Notes: generated from the sequence alone by a model not told the origin. A stretch of DNA of 64,000 nt from Phoronis australis (GCA_002633005.1 NMRA01000338.1:395511-459510), one strand, 5' to 3'; shown: positions 15,401 to 27,167, counted from the stretch's first letter. Made by a program: numbers and translations.

Positions 15401-15522
15401 TAGTTGTGTGGAGCGTAAGACCAAATTTCTGTCTTAAGTCACTTTTCATGAAACGAAGCCCAGGTATTGCCTTGTTATTAGCTGTAGGTTATGAATTATT
15501 TTGTTTGCAGGTGAACCATTGA
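415..15522 (+). CDS. CTH: Cystathionine gamma-lyase, 11 exons, complete
   Basis: A cytosolic PLP enzyme of transsulfuration: it cleaves cystathionine to cysteine, 2-oxobutyrate and ammonia, and is a source of H2S. Coding exons are 415-558, 3294-3375, 8860-8955, 10687-10796, 11335-11466, 12071-12206, 12927-13079, 13497-13618, 13856-13908, 14375-14513 and 15511-15522. All have AG/GT borders and their lengths sum to 1179 nt (392 aa; human CTH is 405). The N-terminus carries [16 protein letters not shown]. Exon 2 carries [14 protein letters not shown] with the PLP-phosphate residues Tyr52 and Arg54. Exon 5 has WIETPTNPT and VVDNTFMS. Exon 6 has [13 protein letters not shown] with the Schiff-base lysine at Lys204. 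Exons 9-10 carry [17 protein letters not shown] and IMTHASV. The first ATG matches the family start. The exon 8 donor (AAG/GTTTGA) is weak. The last exon adds only Val-Asn-His before the stop. No key residue is missing, so the assignment is very secure. Confidence 0.97.
1152..1449. mobile_element. Palindromic MITE in CTH intron 1
   Basis: A 298-bp imperfect palindrome. The left end AGGGACACCTTAGGA is mirrored by TCCTAAGGTGTCCCT on the right. The arms continue inward for more than 60 bp, sharing for example GTATGTAATTCCTTC near the left end and its complement near the right. They run down to a GC-rich centre of two inverted GCGCGCCAG-type blocks around 1290-1320. There is no ORF. The structure is that of a non-autonomous DNA transposon or foldback MITE; the family is unknown and no clear target duplication is visible. 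Confidence 0.75.
1465..1705 (-). mobile_element. Possible tRNA-derived SINE
   Basis: Read on the minus strand from 1703, there is a tRNA-like head with an A-box-like stretch and a perfect T-arm/B-box (GTGGGTTCGAGGCCCAC), followed by an unrelated tail. The head is bounded by a 15-bp inverted repeat, GCAGTGTGACCTGGT and its complement, which does not fit a functional tRNA acceptor stem. A SINE is more likely than a tRNA gene. It lies next to the MITE ending at 1449. Confidence 0.4.
3376..3655. repeat. 60-bp minisatellite abutting the CTH exon 2 donor
   Basis: About 4.6 copies of an exact 60-bp period, with core GTTTTAATGAATTTGTGGGC followed by a GGCTCATGGAAAGTGAGAAA-like half. The first copy begins at the exon 2 splice donor itself. 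Because 60 is a multiple of 3, the array creates spurious repetitive ORFs on both strands. Confidence 0.9.
5336..5453. repeat. Short hairpin repeat (MITE-like)
   Basis: A nested inverted repeat. The outer arms ATCCTACATTCGTCTCA and TGAGACTGGTGTAGGAT enclose inner arms of about 22 bp (TTGGAAATTTAGTCAAAATC and its complement). It lies in CTH intron 2 and has no coding potential. Confidence 0.6.
5961..6123. mobile_element. 163-bp MITE with TA-flanked ends
   Basis: Terminal inverted repeats read TACCGTAATCGTTCGGGTTA at the left and the near-perfect complement GGGTTAACCCGAACAATTACGGTA-type end at the right. The outermost TA at both ends fits Tc1/mariner-type target duplication. Internal GGGCGGTTAA/GGGCAGTTAA motifs form additional subrepeats. 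It lies in CTH intron 2. Confidence 0.7.
8080..8430. repeat. Interspersed repeat, relative of the copy at 52560-52920
   Basis: The stretches around GAAATCACCAAAACAGGATG, GGTATCCTTTTAA and the CCAGCT/GCTC..TTTAAA..AAAATA..GC block recur in the same order near 52600-52910. This marks a dispersed non-coding repeat with at least two diverged copies in the window. Confidence 0.5.
10011..10520. repeat. GGGTGGT-rich interspersed repeat
   Basis: Variants of AAAATTTATGGGTGGTTG or AAATTACGGGTGGT recur at the left side (about 10050-10130) and right side (about 10430-10510) of a 0.5-kb block in CTH intron 3. The block ends at the single N (10517), so its right border may be disturbed by the assembly join. 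Confidence 0.4.
14714..14982. repeat. Two adjacent tandem repeats in CTH intron 10
   Basis: About 2.7 copies of a 22-bp unit (CCATACGACTGGTCGTTACT core) are followed by three near-perfect copies of a 51-bp unit beginning TGAAACTGGTTCCAGTTGGT at 14830, 14881 and 14932. Both are intronic and non-coding. Confidence 0.85.
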
Positions 15523-15730
15523 CATTGGAGGGACATTGTTAGCTCTTCATTGTCATGGCTGAAGAAGTGACGAGAGTGACCGTCACGTGAACTGTATTGA
15601 TCAAGTACAGAATAGCCACTCATTAAAACACGCAGCACACAATGTATTACACGAGAGTCAGATTTTTACCTTAATTCTGTAATTCAGTATTGATGGAGAC
15701 GGATTCATTTCTGCTACAATATCAATGCAA

Positions 15731-15736
15731 AATAAA
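15731..15736 (+). terminator. Candidate CTH polyadenylation signal (proximal)
   Basis: AATAAA lies about 210 bp after the CTH stop codon. A second AATAAA at 17082-17087 is followed by a GT-rich tract (GAGTTTGTGTTTTTC) and would give a 3'UTR of about 1.6 kb. The sequence alone cannot say which is used. Confidence 0.45.
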
Positions 15737-17081
15737 TGACGGTATTTGCGAGTCCTAGTTCTGTAATAGTTGTATGTGGACAATGTATTCTATGCATCTT
15801 GTGGAGAGATACACTTTCCTTATTTTAATGACAACTCCTCATTAATACCTTCACTCTGTACAGTGCTATTAATGTACAAAACGGTGGTTCCTGTTATTGG
15901 AGAAACCTCAAAAACCTGACAAATGTTTTTCATGGACGGAATTTCTTTAAAAATTAACAAAGCTTTAAAGTTCATTAGATTTTTCATCGAATAAGCGATT
16001 AAGTCGCCTTTTTGAGTAAATCACAAATTCTTGAATTAGGATTCTTTTAAGCTTGGCAAGTCATTAATAGTATGAGTCTATTTTGTGGATTCGTAGTATT
16101 CTTAAACTAAGGACGAGTAAGAGTATGAGTAGGAACAAGGGATGTGTTGAGGTTGCACAGATTGTTGAATGTTTTGTTGTATACTCCTGGTCTTGTCTAA
16201 TCTGTCCTGACAATCTTCAGATATTTGGAGGAAACATTTGTCCACAACGTTCTTGATTGGTGAATTGTCATTGTTATGGGGTAGACTTAGCGTTGATTGA
16301 GGTTGCAGCCTGGAATAGTATTTAGGACATTCTATTGTTGATTTTATTGCATATTAACAGAGGGACTTTATTTTATATGTGTTTGTGTTGAGAGATAACT
16401 AATTGTACTGTATGTATACAGGTTTTGTTTTGTTGCAGTACATTGTATTTGTTTGGCAAAGTGTTATTTATTAGTTCTCATCCAGCATGACTTGATGTGT
16501 TGAAGTTTATTGACACTGATCAATTGGGCATTCTTTCACTCCTAGAATTGCATTCTGGGATGAACTTGGGGTCAAGATTTAAAGGCACAGTGCTGCAGTT
16601 CTTTTCATTGTGAGATAAGCAAGCTTGAAGTTCAAATCAGTACACTAAACATTTCACTATTCTTGTGTGTTATCTGGCAAATTGTAGTAAAAATATAACC
16701 TTTATCAGCTACGGTTTGTTTAGTTGAGTGGTTTACCCTGGTTTCTGTGTGTGTATGTAAAACTTCACTGCATTAATTCAACAAGCCAATAGGTATCCCT
16801 GTCAGTGCTTAGTGAAGACATTGATTATGCATGATTGTGCTAACTTTTGTGGCTATTATAGCCTCCGAAATTTTATTAATTTAATATACCTGTTAAGGAC
16901 GTTCCATGTCAAATGAATAGTAGTGACCTCAGATGACGGCTGGTGTTCAGGGGTGTGTTTACAACATTCCAACTAACTGTAGCCAGGCATTATTTAGTAA
17001 TGTTGATCAATACAATCATAGTGTGATATTTTTAACAACGAGAATTGATGCTTGAATGGTGCGCATATTTCTAAAAGAGCA

Positions 17082-17087
17082 AATAAA
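17082..17087 (+). terminator. Candidate CTH polyadenylation signal (distal)
   Basis: AATAAA followed within 25 bases by a GT-rich downstream element. The interval 15523-17081 contains no other gene signal and would be a long 3'UTR. Confidence 0.45.
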
Positions 17088-17685
17088 TGGTAAAGTGCTG
17101 AGTTTGTGTTTTTCGTTTACTTGGTTATCCATGTTTTGCAGGTAACCTCACTCAATCCTAACCTACCTGGTCACATCAGTTTCCAACATTTTAAAAAATT
17201 GATTTTTCAGTAACTCATATGAAACTATGATTTTTCAGTAACTGGTGAAACTACAGTATATATTTTTAAAACCCTTGGTGGTTACAGAAACGCACGTGCA
17301 CAAGTCATTTTGTTAGAATGTTAATAATGAAAACCAAACCCGTTATGTTTGAAAACGTATCGGTGCTGTATGAAGAAGATTTGTTCCTGCGTCATTCGGC
17401 CACAGACCAACTGGTGACTCGTTCACTTTACATGAAATGAAGGTTTTGTCGTCTTAAACACGTATCTAGGCAACATTTTTACGTACTTATCATCCAGATA
17501 TAACACATAAAAACAATCACCTGAAACATCTGTCAAACATTTCTCTCTAAGGTTTTCATAAAAAGAATAGTTGAGAAGTAAATGGCTTTCTGACTTTTCC
17601 TCCAGTCAAGCATAGCTCACAAAACCTTTGTTCTTTTGGTACACCATGTTCACGCCTTTTTTCGATTCGTTCCCGTTGTGGTATC

Positions 17686-18180
17686 TCAATTCTGAAAATG
17701 ATTGCGGATCACACTTCTATCATGCGAAAGTCTCTTAGCTTTGGATATGCCATCAAGAGTCTCGTGACAAGAGCGAGGCACAAAATGAATTGGTCTGGCA
17801 GTAATATTGCGTGACAGGCATGATCGACAGTGTGCAGCTATCAGAATTTTGCGTGACCTTGGTTTCACTGCATCATGGGGTCCGTGGCTTTCATTAATCT
17901 GCAGACTTTGTCGAAAACCGCATGTCTTCAAGTCATATTCACAGCCTAAGAATGACTCTAAGCGTAGGGTCAATTTTTGGTCGGTTCCATAACCTGGGTC
18001 TCCGTGCAGCAACGGATACGCGCCACTCGTACCCTGACTCGTCAGTTTCAGATGAGCTGTGCCGGAATTATTGAAATGGGTTCTCGAGAGAGGTGTAGAT
18101 TTTGCAGAATTCCATGCATGTGGAAACGTCAATATATTATGGAAGTCTAAAAGCACATTCGTTTCCAATAAACTGTGCCC
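17686..18180 (-). other. Unexplained 160-codon open frame, possible exon or decayed gene
   Basis: A minus-strand frame stays open from an in-frame TAA near 18185 to a TGA at 17686, and is GC-richer than its flanks. There is no ATG near the start; a possible acceptor (GGGCACAG) lies at its 5' edge. The second half is cysteine-bearing (LGCEYDLKTCGFRQS, ILIAAHCRSCLSRNI, FVPRSC). The spacing of ILIAAHCRSC is loosely reminiscent of IL-17-type cystine-knot cytokines, but the conserved terminal CxC is absent and no second exon was found. I do not recognise the protein. It may be a fragment or a chance ORF. Confidence 0.25.
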
Positions 18181-18377
18181 TTAATTTTGAATGAGTTGAG
18201 GAAATTTACTATGTAATGATATGCTAACTGATATCACTGATTTCACTGACAACGAAAACATAGAGTGACATGTAAGGAAGTTACGAGCGGAAATAGAGTT
18301 TTCAATATTGGCGGTCTTTCAATCAATCAAACAATTTTGTGCCTACAGTAAAAGCCATAGGCCCAGCATTTAAATAT

Positions 18378-18710
18378 TTAAGCACGTAACAAGTTCTCAC
18401 GTAGTTGAAATGCTGAGAAAACATATTTACAAACAGGATTAACAAGTTTTTCATTTTCATTTGCTGACTTTTGTTTAATGATTTCATTTAGGGAGGTGTC
18501 CTTATAGTAACGGGAGTCAATGTACATTTCTTTAAGTTCAGTAGATGTATTACAATTAAAAAGAAAATGACATTCGTCCCCAGCAATTAGACAGAAGAGA
18601 CAACAATAACTTGAAAATTGGTTTCATTTAAAAATTTGATCATAAAAGCATGGGTTCAAATATCCCTTCATTGCCTTGTATTGAAGCCATATAGGCTCAA
18701 GTAGAGTTTC
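18378..18710 (-). mobile_element. LINE reverse-transcriptase C-terminal remnant
   Basis: The minus strand reads a LINE ORF2 tail with the Cys/His signature CCLFCLIAGDECHFLFNC, of the CxxC..E..HFLF.C type, interrupted upstream by at least one stop. It is a short decayed non-LTR retrotransposon fragment unrelated to the neighbouring genes. Confidence 0.6.
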
Positions 18711-19963
18711 GAATAATGGCGACTGTAATTTGTATAAATTATGTAAATTCAGGATGTATCCACATGTAAACCAGCTTCATTAAATTCAGACTGCGTTGTC
18801 AAGTTAAGAAGCTACGAGCAAAATAAAGGTTTGTAAAACGTGCGGTGTTAAATTCCATCTCTAAAAATGCCCTAAGATTACAATCCAGACACAAGGGACC
18901 GCTTAGAAAATTAACAATCAAGTTTGCTACCAAAATGTCTATGTACCCGTTCAAGCCACTTCACGTTGATTACAGAGGTACATGTTTGATTCACGTAAAA
19001 GTGCTGTAGTATATATATATGTAACTGTACTAGACTACCAGCTTTCAAATGCGTCATTTGCAGACTTGTCCAATGATCATGTCAAAAAGTGTTTTGTTCT
19101 ATCATGTGGGTAACGATACAGAATATGATGTAAATGCTGACTCTTTGTACGCATCGTAACATAAGTAAACGTGATTGCAACGTCACCTGAGAAAAAATAA
19201 AAAATGAGATGGTAATGTTTTAGTTTAGTTTTTATTTCGTAAAATAAGTAAGAGGTCAGTCCATAATAAATGTTCGCAGTTAAACGCCAATCACTGGCGC
19301 TCCTTCGCGTTTGTTGCAAAATAGACAGTACGTGAGAGAAAAAAAGCCATTTGAACTTCACCGGCTAGACAAAGTAGTCTATTATTGTTCGAACCAATTC
19401 GTCCGTCTTTGGGAAGCTTAATTTGAGTTCTGAGTCGCGGATTGGTCAGGATTTACGGCCGTGTAGTCTTCATATACAAGGTACTGGCCCTCTTTTACCT
19501 CAGAGTTCGGATTACAGGGGATGCCAAAGTGCGGCATTTCTCTGAACTCTGCAGTTTAGTAACGTTGGACCTACTGATAAATCCGGCACGAAGAAACCGC
19601 TACTGCCCATCTTCACACAGGCGTATTTGATTATCCAAAGCAACGCCAGGTGAGCGTTTTTATCCGTTCTTTGAATTTCAACTAGTTGCTACAATGTGCC
19701 TGGAACCCTTCCGGCACCCTTGCTGCCTAGCTAACCCACCATGACAAAACACTTTAAAATGGTCTCACCTGTTAATTAGTTCTCAAGTCCAGGATGCAAT
19801 TGTAATTAGGCTAATATCAAAACAGTAAGTTGCATAAAGTAAAAGTTGCCTTTGACAAAAGATGTCGGCTTTCTGCCTGAAGTCAATGCGAGTCACACGT
19901 TTGTGCACAAATGGTAACATTAATGAAACCGCTTAATCTTGTTCCAGGTAAGCTATTTTCGCC

Positions 19964-22953
19964 ATGGTGACTTTGTTGGGCTTTTTGAATTTCGTCGTTG
20001 TTCTCACGTCAGAGGTTGTCGTCGGTTACCCAGCAGACCAAGACCCCGTGAGGAATACAGTAAAGGGGCCAGTCAGAGGCAAATTTCAAATAGTCTTGGG
20101 TCAAGTCGTAGAGACGTATTATGGTATACCCTTTGCTAAACCCCCTACAGGTGAACTGCGGTTCAAGTATCCAGAACCAAACGATCCGTGGACTGATCCA
20201 GTCGATTCTACTGAATTACCAAACTCGTGTATACAGGGCAACGACACGTTTTTTGACAATTTTTCTGGTTCCACTATGTGGAATCCTAACACGAACGTTT
20301 CAGAAGACTGTTTGTATTTAAACGTGGTCGTGCCTAAGACACCTGCAAAACCCAAAGCTGTTATTGTTTGGATATTTGGGGGCGGGTTTTATAGTGGATC
20401 TGCAACGCTAGATGTCTATGATTTGAAAATATTGGCGGCGGCAAACAACATTGTTGCAGTGTCTATACAGTACCGTGTAGGGGCGCTAGGGTTTTTGTAC
20501 CTAAACCACTCTCAGGCACCGGGCAACGCTGGAATGTTTGATCAGCTCGCAGCCTTGAAGTGGGTGCAAAACAACATCAGATATTTCGATGGAGATCCCA
20601 GCAATGTAACGTTGTTTGGAGAGAGCGCTGGCGCGGTCAGCGTCAGTCTGCATCTACTATCGCCGCTCAGTCGTAACACATTTAATAGAGCAATAATGAA
20701 TAGCGGCTCTGCGTTGGCCAACTGGGGAAGTGAAACCCCCGAAGGAGCTATATACAGGGCTAATAAAGTGGCAAAGAATCTCGGGTGTCAGAGAAAGGAT
20801 GTGGGCGAAATGATACGCTGCCTTCGACAAATTCCAGGCAAAAAGATCGTTGAAGCGGAATGGATCTCCAGCGGAATTTGTCAGTTTCCGCACTTACCCG
20901 TTGTCGATGGCTCCTTCCTTATCGAAACGCCAGAAATGTCACTGAAGCGCGGAGACTTCAAGCGTTGTCCCATAATTGTGGGTAATAACCTCAATGAAGC
21001 GTCTTTCTTCCTCGTTTATGAATTGAGCGACTTTTTTAAGCTGTATACAGAAAGCGAGATCACAAGAAGAAACTATAGCATTATTATGGATCATTTATTT
21101 GACGTTTATCCCAGGTGGCCCCGTAAAAACAACAGGTTTGGCTTGGAAGCTATAAAGTTTCAATACACCAACTGGAAGGATCCAAAAGACAAGATCTTAC
21201 TGAGGGATTCTGTAGAAGCGGCGGTCGGTGACGCCTGCTTTGTGTGTAATGTTGTAGCATTTGCAAAATATTACGCAGATGCTGGCGTAGATGTATTTTA
21301 CTACTATTACACGCATATTTACTCCCAAAATCCCTGGCCTGTCTGGATGGGTGTGATACACGGCTATGAACTAGTTATGATGTTTGGAGAACCTCTTCGA
21401 GAAAACTCGAGATATACCTGTGAAGAAAAAGAGTTTAGCAAGAAAATAATGAAGTACATCACCAACTTTGCCAAAACCGGGTAAGAATTTAACGTTGCAG
21501 CCTTAAACCTTTTTAACCTGAACCTTTTAGTTTTATTTAAAAGCATTCGCTTGAATTAGCAACCAACGAAACTTTTAGCAATGTTATTGGCTGTTATAAA
21601 TGAAGAACTCGGTATTTGATGAAAAGTGCGGAAATCTCAACTTGGCAACGAGTTTTTGAACTGGAAGACTCTGATAGTTAATTGTGACAGACATTGTTCT
21701 TATGTAACTTACAGAAAACTGAAAATAATTCGTACATTTCATGCACAATTCTCTTGTTTGGAAGTTTGGACGACCGTGAAAGTTAAGTTTTATCGATAGC
21801 CTGTAGTGCGCGAAACCACGGTCACTTGTGACATTAGTTTTGTGCACGTAGGGGTTGACAAGCAGTTACATGTATGCCAGTGCAGAACTATGACCTTATA
21901 TTAGATGATGAAAGTCGCTACTAGTTACTTCAAAATCGTACTGAACTGTCTCACTAGTCATGTTCCAAGCCCAAAAACAACCAGTTTTATTTCGGTAAAT
22001 CGTCTAATTCCAAAAATGAACATAAGTTCCTTTGTCTGAAAGCGGGTAAAAATCTTAATTTCCTGTGACCATCGGTGAAGTCTCAGTCTGCAACAGAAAG
22101 GCGACGGTTATTTTAGCAGTTAGAAAATCCCCTTATACATACATGTAGGCCAACAATTGGTGCTACTGAAATATTCAATCGACCATGAAACCATGAAAGT
22201 CTTGGCATTCGCACACAACTGGCAAAAGAAATAGGTTTTCTGCACTTCTACAGAAACGTTGAGACATCCAGCGACTGTGCTAGCGGACTAACGTGCTGGC
22301 GTAACTGAACAGTGAGACATTAGACCTTAGTTCTCAAGTAATTGTTGGCGAAATAACGTCAGAGCATTTGATACATCGGCCAATAGTACAATTCGTTTTT
22401 TCTTGAAATTGAAATAGGCGAAAACTAAATATTTCGGTAAGCCAAATGCTACAACCCCGATCCATGGCGATTGATGAGAATCCGACCAAAGTTGTACATT
22501 ATACTGACACGTGTTAAACAGGTTTAAACAATTTACATGTATACAATATTTGAACAATAACACCCAGTCAATTGAGAGAAAGGCCACTCTTATCGATTTA
22601 ACTTCTGCATTTCAGAAAATGCACTGTGCCTAAAACAGAAGACTCTCTGAACAGAAACCAATGAATTTTTACTTTATCTACATCAAAGAAATTCAAGAAT
22701 TGTTATGTGTATGGCGGTTATTTAAGTGTAATGAAGAAAATGTATGTCCTCTACTCCAGAGACCCGAACCATGAACTAGGCAAAAGGTACCTGAACGAAT
22801 GGCCCCTTCATACCTCTTCACGAGGAGAGTACCTGGAACTCAATCCTAAACATTTGTACAACAATAACAAGGCAGCAGCAGTGGGGCGCCATTTAAAAGC
22901 ACGAGAGTGCGCACTTTGGAACAGCTACCTGCCGCAGCTGGTGAATGGCATAG
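19964..22953 (+). CDS. Cholinesterase (acetylcholinesterase-type), catalytic domain in 2 exons
   Basis: An extracellular choline-ester hydrolase of the alpha/beta-hydrolase fold. Exon 19964-21480 (505 codons + 2 nt) joins 22760-22953. The signal peptide covers residues 1-21 (MVTLLGFLNFVVVLTSEVVV). The GGG oxyanion loop is at 139-141. The triad is Ser221 (FGESAGA), Glu345 (NLNEASFF) and His466 (VIHGYELVMMFG). Choline-site Trp106 (MWNPNTNVSEDCLYLN) and peripheral-site Trp300 (EAEW) are conserved, as are the disulfide cysteines 89/116 and 275/286. In the acyl pocket, the two Torpedo phenylalanines correspond to Cys306 and Phe308. The exon 1 donor falls after FAKTG, and exon 2 resumes with DPNHELGKRYLNEWPLH and ends ECALWNSYLPQLVNGI. 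A GCCAG/GTGAGC donor near 19648 and an acceptor near 19946 suggest a 5'UTR exon. The C-terminal exon is uncertain; two candidates are a membrane exon at 27168 and a short soluble exon at 23544-23605. Confidence 0.93.
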
Positions 22954-25900
22954 GTAAGCCCTTTGGATAATTTTACATCAATCATTATGTCTGCACACAA
23001 CACTCATGTTATCACCATTTCCTACACATGGGTAGAGTTCATTAACGCTAGGACCTACACCAGCACCTCGATAAAATCTAGCCAAAGTCACGTGTTCTCA
23101 TGTAAAATACACAACAACATCTCAAGTATCTCGCTAAGTCTTGTTTTATAGCGAGGTCCTAGTGTTTCTGCATTCTACGCTGCTATACATCCTTCCCAAG
23201 GCCGCAGGAAGTGGGGAGCGGGGGCGGGCAGGCGTCAGGGTTATACCGTGTCGACTGGAATAGGCTTGGGCCCGGGGAAAGCCGAGAAAAAAAAACATCG
23301 AAACGTTGAGCACAGAAAAAAAATAAGAGAACATTTGTTAACTACCAGTAGTTGATTTATTGTTAGAGGACTCTGGCCAAGATATTGGAGGGGACCCGTT
23401 GATGAAATACATGCAGCCACCATTTGCGTGCTTTTATTGGAAACTTCTTAAGGGGTCGCCCACAGAGAGGGGGGCTCAATGATCAAATTGATTGTCTCTA
23501 CTTTCCTGTTTTTTTTTGCAATTTTACCACATTTCATGTTAAGAAGTTCATTTCTTGGAAGGTCATGCGATGATGGAATTAACTGTCACTCTTTTCCATT
23601 TTTAATGGTGTTTAACTTCACACGGGGTCCTCTCTCGTAGACAATTGCCCCTCTGTAAACCAAGGAATGTTAAAGGCGAATGCCACCCGATTTAATTAGT
23701 CTTTTTTGCTGTCTTAATCGGTCTATTTCCACATCGCCTCGCATACGGTCGACCTTACCTTGCCAAGAGGTGTCGCGTTAACCTGTGAGGAAGGTGAGAA
23801 ACGACGCTAGCGACGTCAGTGGTTCATATGCAGAGTGAATGCCGCTATGTTGCGGAGCATCGTTCCCGCTTGAATGACCGAACTAAGCAGCTGCGAGGAA
23901 AGCGGGTATATCGTTTGTTTACTTCCTCGAGAGTCCGAAATGTTTAGGAAGTGGCTCATGGTAGTAAAGAATGAAATGTACGCTGTAAATAGCAAGTATG
24001 AGGCCGTGAAACATCTCCGTGTCTGTGGCCTGCAGACGTCGAAAGTGCCTGACGAATGCCGGCTTACCAAATAACTCCATACGTTCCGTTCACGGTGCCT
24101 CTCTAGTATTTCTTCATCACTGTATTCCTGTTCGAATTGATAGCCTGTAGAACTTAACGATTCACCTGCGAAGTCGTGATTGATGATCCGCTCTAGCTCG
24201 TCCTAAACCGGGATTGCGAGTTGCCATGTTGGCGTTTATTACTGAGCGTTCTGTTTCAAAATGAATTATACTCACCCTAACCAATACTTATATAAAACTG
24301 AAACAAAGTCTGTATCATTAGATGCAATTTGTAGTGCCTTTGGAGTGTTCGTGAGTGCACGAAATGATTTGAGAAGCCAGCAATGAATAAATCATTGCGT
24401 TACCGGCTTTAGGTGCAATAACACTAATTGACGGGACACCGCGAAGCCGTGTGAGCTCATGCTAATTTAGTGTTTGCTGGCAGAAACTTTTTCGAAACAA
24501 CTCGATTTCCACCCAACGACCAGGTGGTAGGGGAATCTTTATTTACATTTACATTACTCAAACAATGATTGTAAATGTATAACTTCTGCCCTGACGGTGC
24601 TGTGGCCAAAGCGGAACTGAATTCGCGGCCCCCGACGAGTAAATAGATTTGCAGTTTCGTGGCTAATTCACCAACATAATCACGGGCACATTACTTTGGC
24701 TCACTAGTATAGTACTTTCTTGACTGGAAGTTTAGTTTCCACTGAACTTTGGCTGGTTTTTTCGTGATGTGTGATCAGTTTCCGCTGGAGCCGCTGGCCG
24801 GGATACTGAGTCAATCCGGCCGGCCGCGACGGGCCTGATCGGACTCTGAGCCACTGGCCAGGATAACAAGCGTTTTGTGTTTAGAACTCAGAAAATCACA
24901 CGTCTAAACAACACAGATCTAGGTTCTCCTGTCTGTATCTCACGGAAAATACTTCGCAATTATCTCCAAACACACCCCAAGGCCAAACTCCTGCTACGGA
25001 CATTACTGGCCTGTCGAACTTTGTAGGCTACGGTGTGTCCAAATACTAATAAATCCGTAAGAGCGAAATAAAACAACACGTTTTTGTAAGAACTCGGTGT
25101 ACAATGTATTTTTAATGGTTTTACATCGAAGTTTGATGATTTATTGGTGCTAAACGATGATTCCAAGCGATAAGCTAACACCAGTAACCCGTGTTGTGAA
25201 CTGCTGAACAGAATGCGTGTGAAACCGATGACGTAATTGGATAATTTCAACACCTCCGTCTGGTGTCAGGTGTCAGGTAACGCAACCGCACTTGTCGTTA
25301 TGGAGTAGAACTACTCGATCTAAATTGATACAAATTAGGTTGTTTTTTGGGTGGCATCCTCCTTTAAAACTTCACGAGCGGAATATAGATAAGTTTCCAG
25401 ATTTGTTGAAAGAACACAAAACAAACTCGTGCAAAGCACAAGAGTATCAATGGGCGCCAACAACCAAAAAAGCTTGAATAAGACAATAGGACAGACCGCC
25501 ATCAAAAGGATGGACGTTTGAAGAGTTTGAACATCACTGTAAATTACACAAAAGGAATAATTATTTCGGATTATGTTATACAAATAAAATGTCGATACAT
25601 TTTCCCATAGTAAAATAAGAATAGTATTTCTTTGTAAGATCGTTACTAGGAGTTGTTCGTAGAAATTACGAGTAACCTGTCAGATGTACGATTTTTTGAT
25701 GACGGTGTGGGAGCGTTCACATATGACGTCATCAGTTGAGTGGGGGTTTGGAAAGATGACGATTTAGGTTAGAGGGAGAGGTGTTAGACTTTTTTGTAAT
25801 ACGCTTATTGTATTCACAACCATAACTTGCAGAAGAAACGATATAAATGTCATCCTTGCATGGGGTGTAAATACACAAGCGTATTTTAATAAAGAACATG

Positions 25901-26851
25901 CACACCCCATTCACACCGGAATCAAACATAGGGACGCGTATTAAGTTATTAGATTGTTACACAAAAAGTCCTTCTACAGGGATCCATCTTTTTCTAAAAA
26001 TGTTCATAATTCGGGCTCTTATAGTAGATTACCTTTTCCGTGTTATAATATCCAAGCATTTCAATCTTCAACCATTGCAAGCAGGGGGGTTAGGGGGCCC
26101 TGTTTTGGCTGTAAACCAGCTGTTCATCGACTTCAAAAATTCCGAATAACTTCTGACTCCCCAAAAACATGGCAAAGATTCTCGGGTCTTTTCCACAGAA
26201 TGTACAGAGTGATGAGTTAACTATACCAATTTTATTTAAGAAACAATTTGTACTAAGAATTCTGTGAGTAAGTCTAATTCGGAACCATTTAAGATTCGTG
26301 TCTTTAGTGAACGAAGAATTTAACATATAGACCGTTCTCCACCATTCATCTAGAAGTTGTCTATTAAACAGTACACACCATGGACGTTTGCACATTTTTA
26401 ATTACCGGTGGCCACAGACTGAGTGTATGACGTAAAATTCAGCTAAAACCATGTTTATTTTGTGTAATTAGCTCGAAATTTTGATTTTTATTTCAATTTT
26501 GCCAATTTTCACATCCCGCCATGTGACTCCATGGGTTGAACACAAGAGATCAGTGACTAGCATTGAACAATGGCGGAGAGCAGGGAATTTGAAAGCGACG
26601 ACGATTATGAGCAAGAATTGAACGAATACTATGAAGAAACGTATGGGAATGGTGGCCAGGATGAGGAAATGGGGTTGCACGAAAGCGAGAATAAGTTTAA
26701 TGTGCTTCAGGCAGCGTACTTTTCTACTTTGAGCCTTACGAACTGGATCCTTCCGCGAGAGAAGCGGCCTCGGGCTCGGCGAGTGAACCCAGTCATCCAA
26801 CAGACGATCCTGATTTAAGAGCTGATGTTTCTGAATGATAAATATTGTCCC

Positions 26852-27147
26852 TTATTGATCCAGGCCTTCATCGTAACGTCTCCTGTGACTGGAGTCGAAA
26901 CACGAGTCCTCAAAGTGGGCAGAACACAGAGTGGCCCCGGACCGAATCGCATGGTCCACGATGACGTCCCACACTCTCGTTCGGCGCACGAAGCGATGCC
27001 ACTTCTGCGCAACTTTGGTGTGCTTCGGAACACCGAGACGTTCTCCGCCTGGCTGCTGTTGCTGCAGCCTCCGGAAACACATCTTTTGATCCCTCTACGA
27101 GCCTTCTCGACGCTAAGTGTACTTTGCTTTCTCTTCACTCTACACAC
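26852..27147 (-). pseudogene. THAP-domain remnant (frameshifted)
   Basis: The N-terminal half reads KRCVSGGCSNSSQAENVSVF in one frame. The second half reads VPKHTKVAQKWHRFVRRTR and then ATLCSAHFEDSCF in the next frame. Together they give the C2CH zinc ligands (C-x4-C ... C-x2-H) and the HFEDSCF signature of THAP DNA-binding domains, broken by a 1-nt frameshift. A stop follows 11 residues later, before any effector domain. It sits at the inner right side of the TTAA-flanked insertion and is probably a relic of its transposase. Confidence 0.6.
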
Positions 27148-27167
27148 TTTGTCTCTGATCCGAACAG

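Noticed and set aside
25954..26150. Frame with GPCFGCKPAVHRL, resembling a gag zinc knuckle of a DIRS/LTR element
   Set aside because: Only one partial knuckle is visible, there is no adjacent RT or integrase, and it overlaps the LINE remnant, so it is too weak to call.
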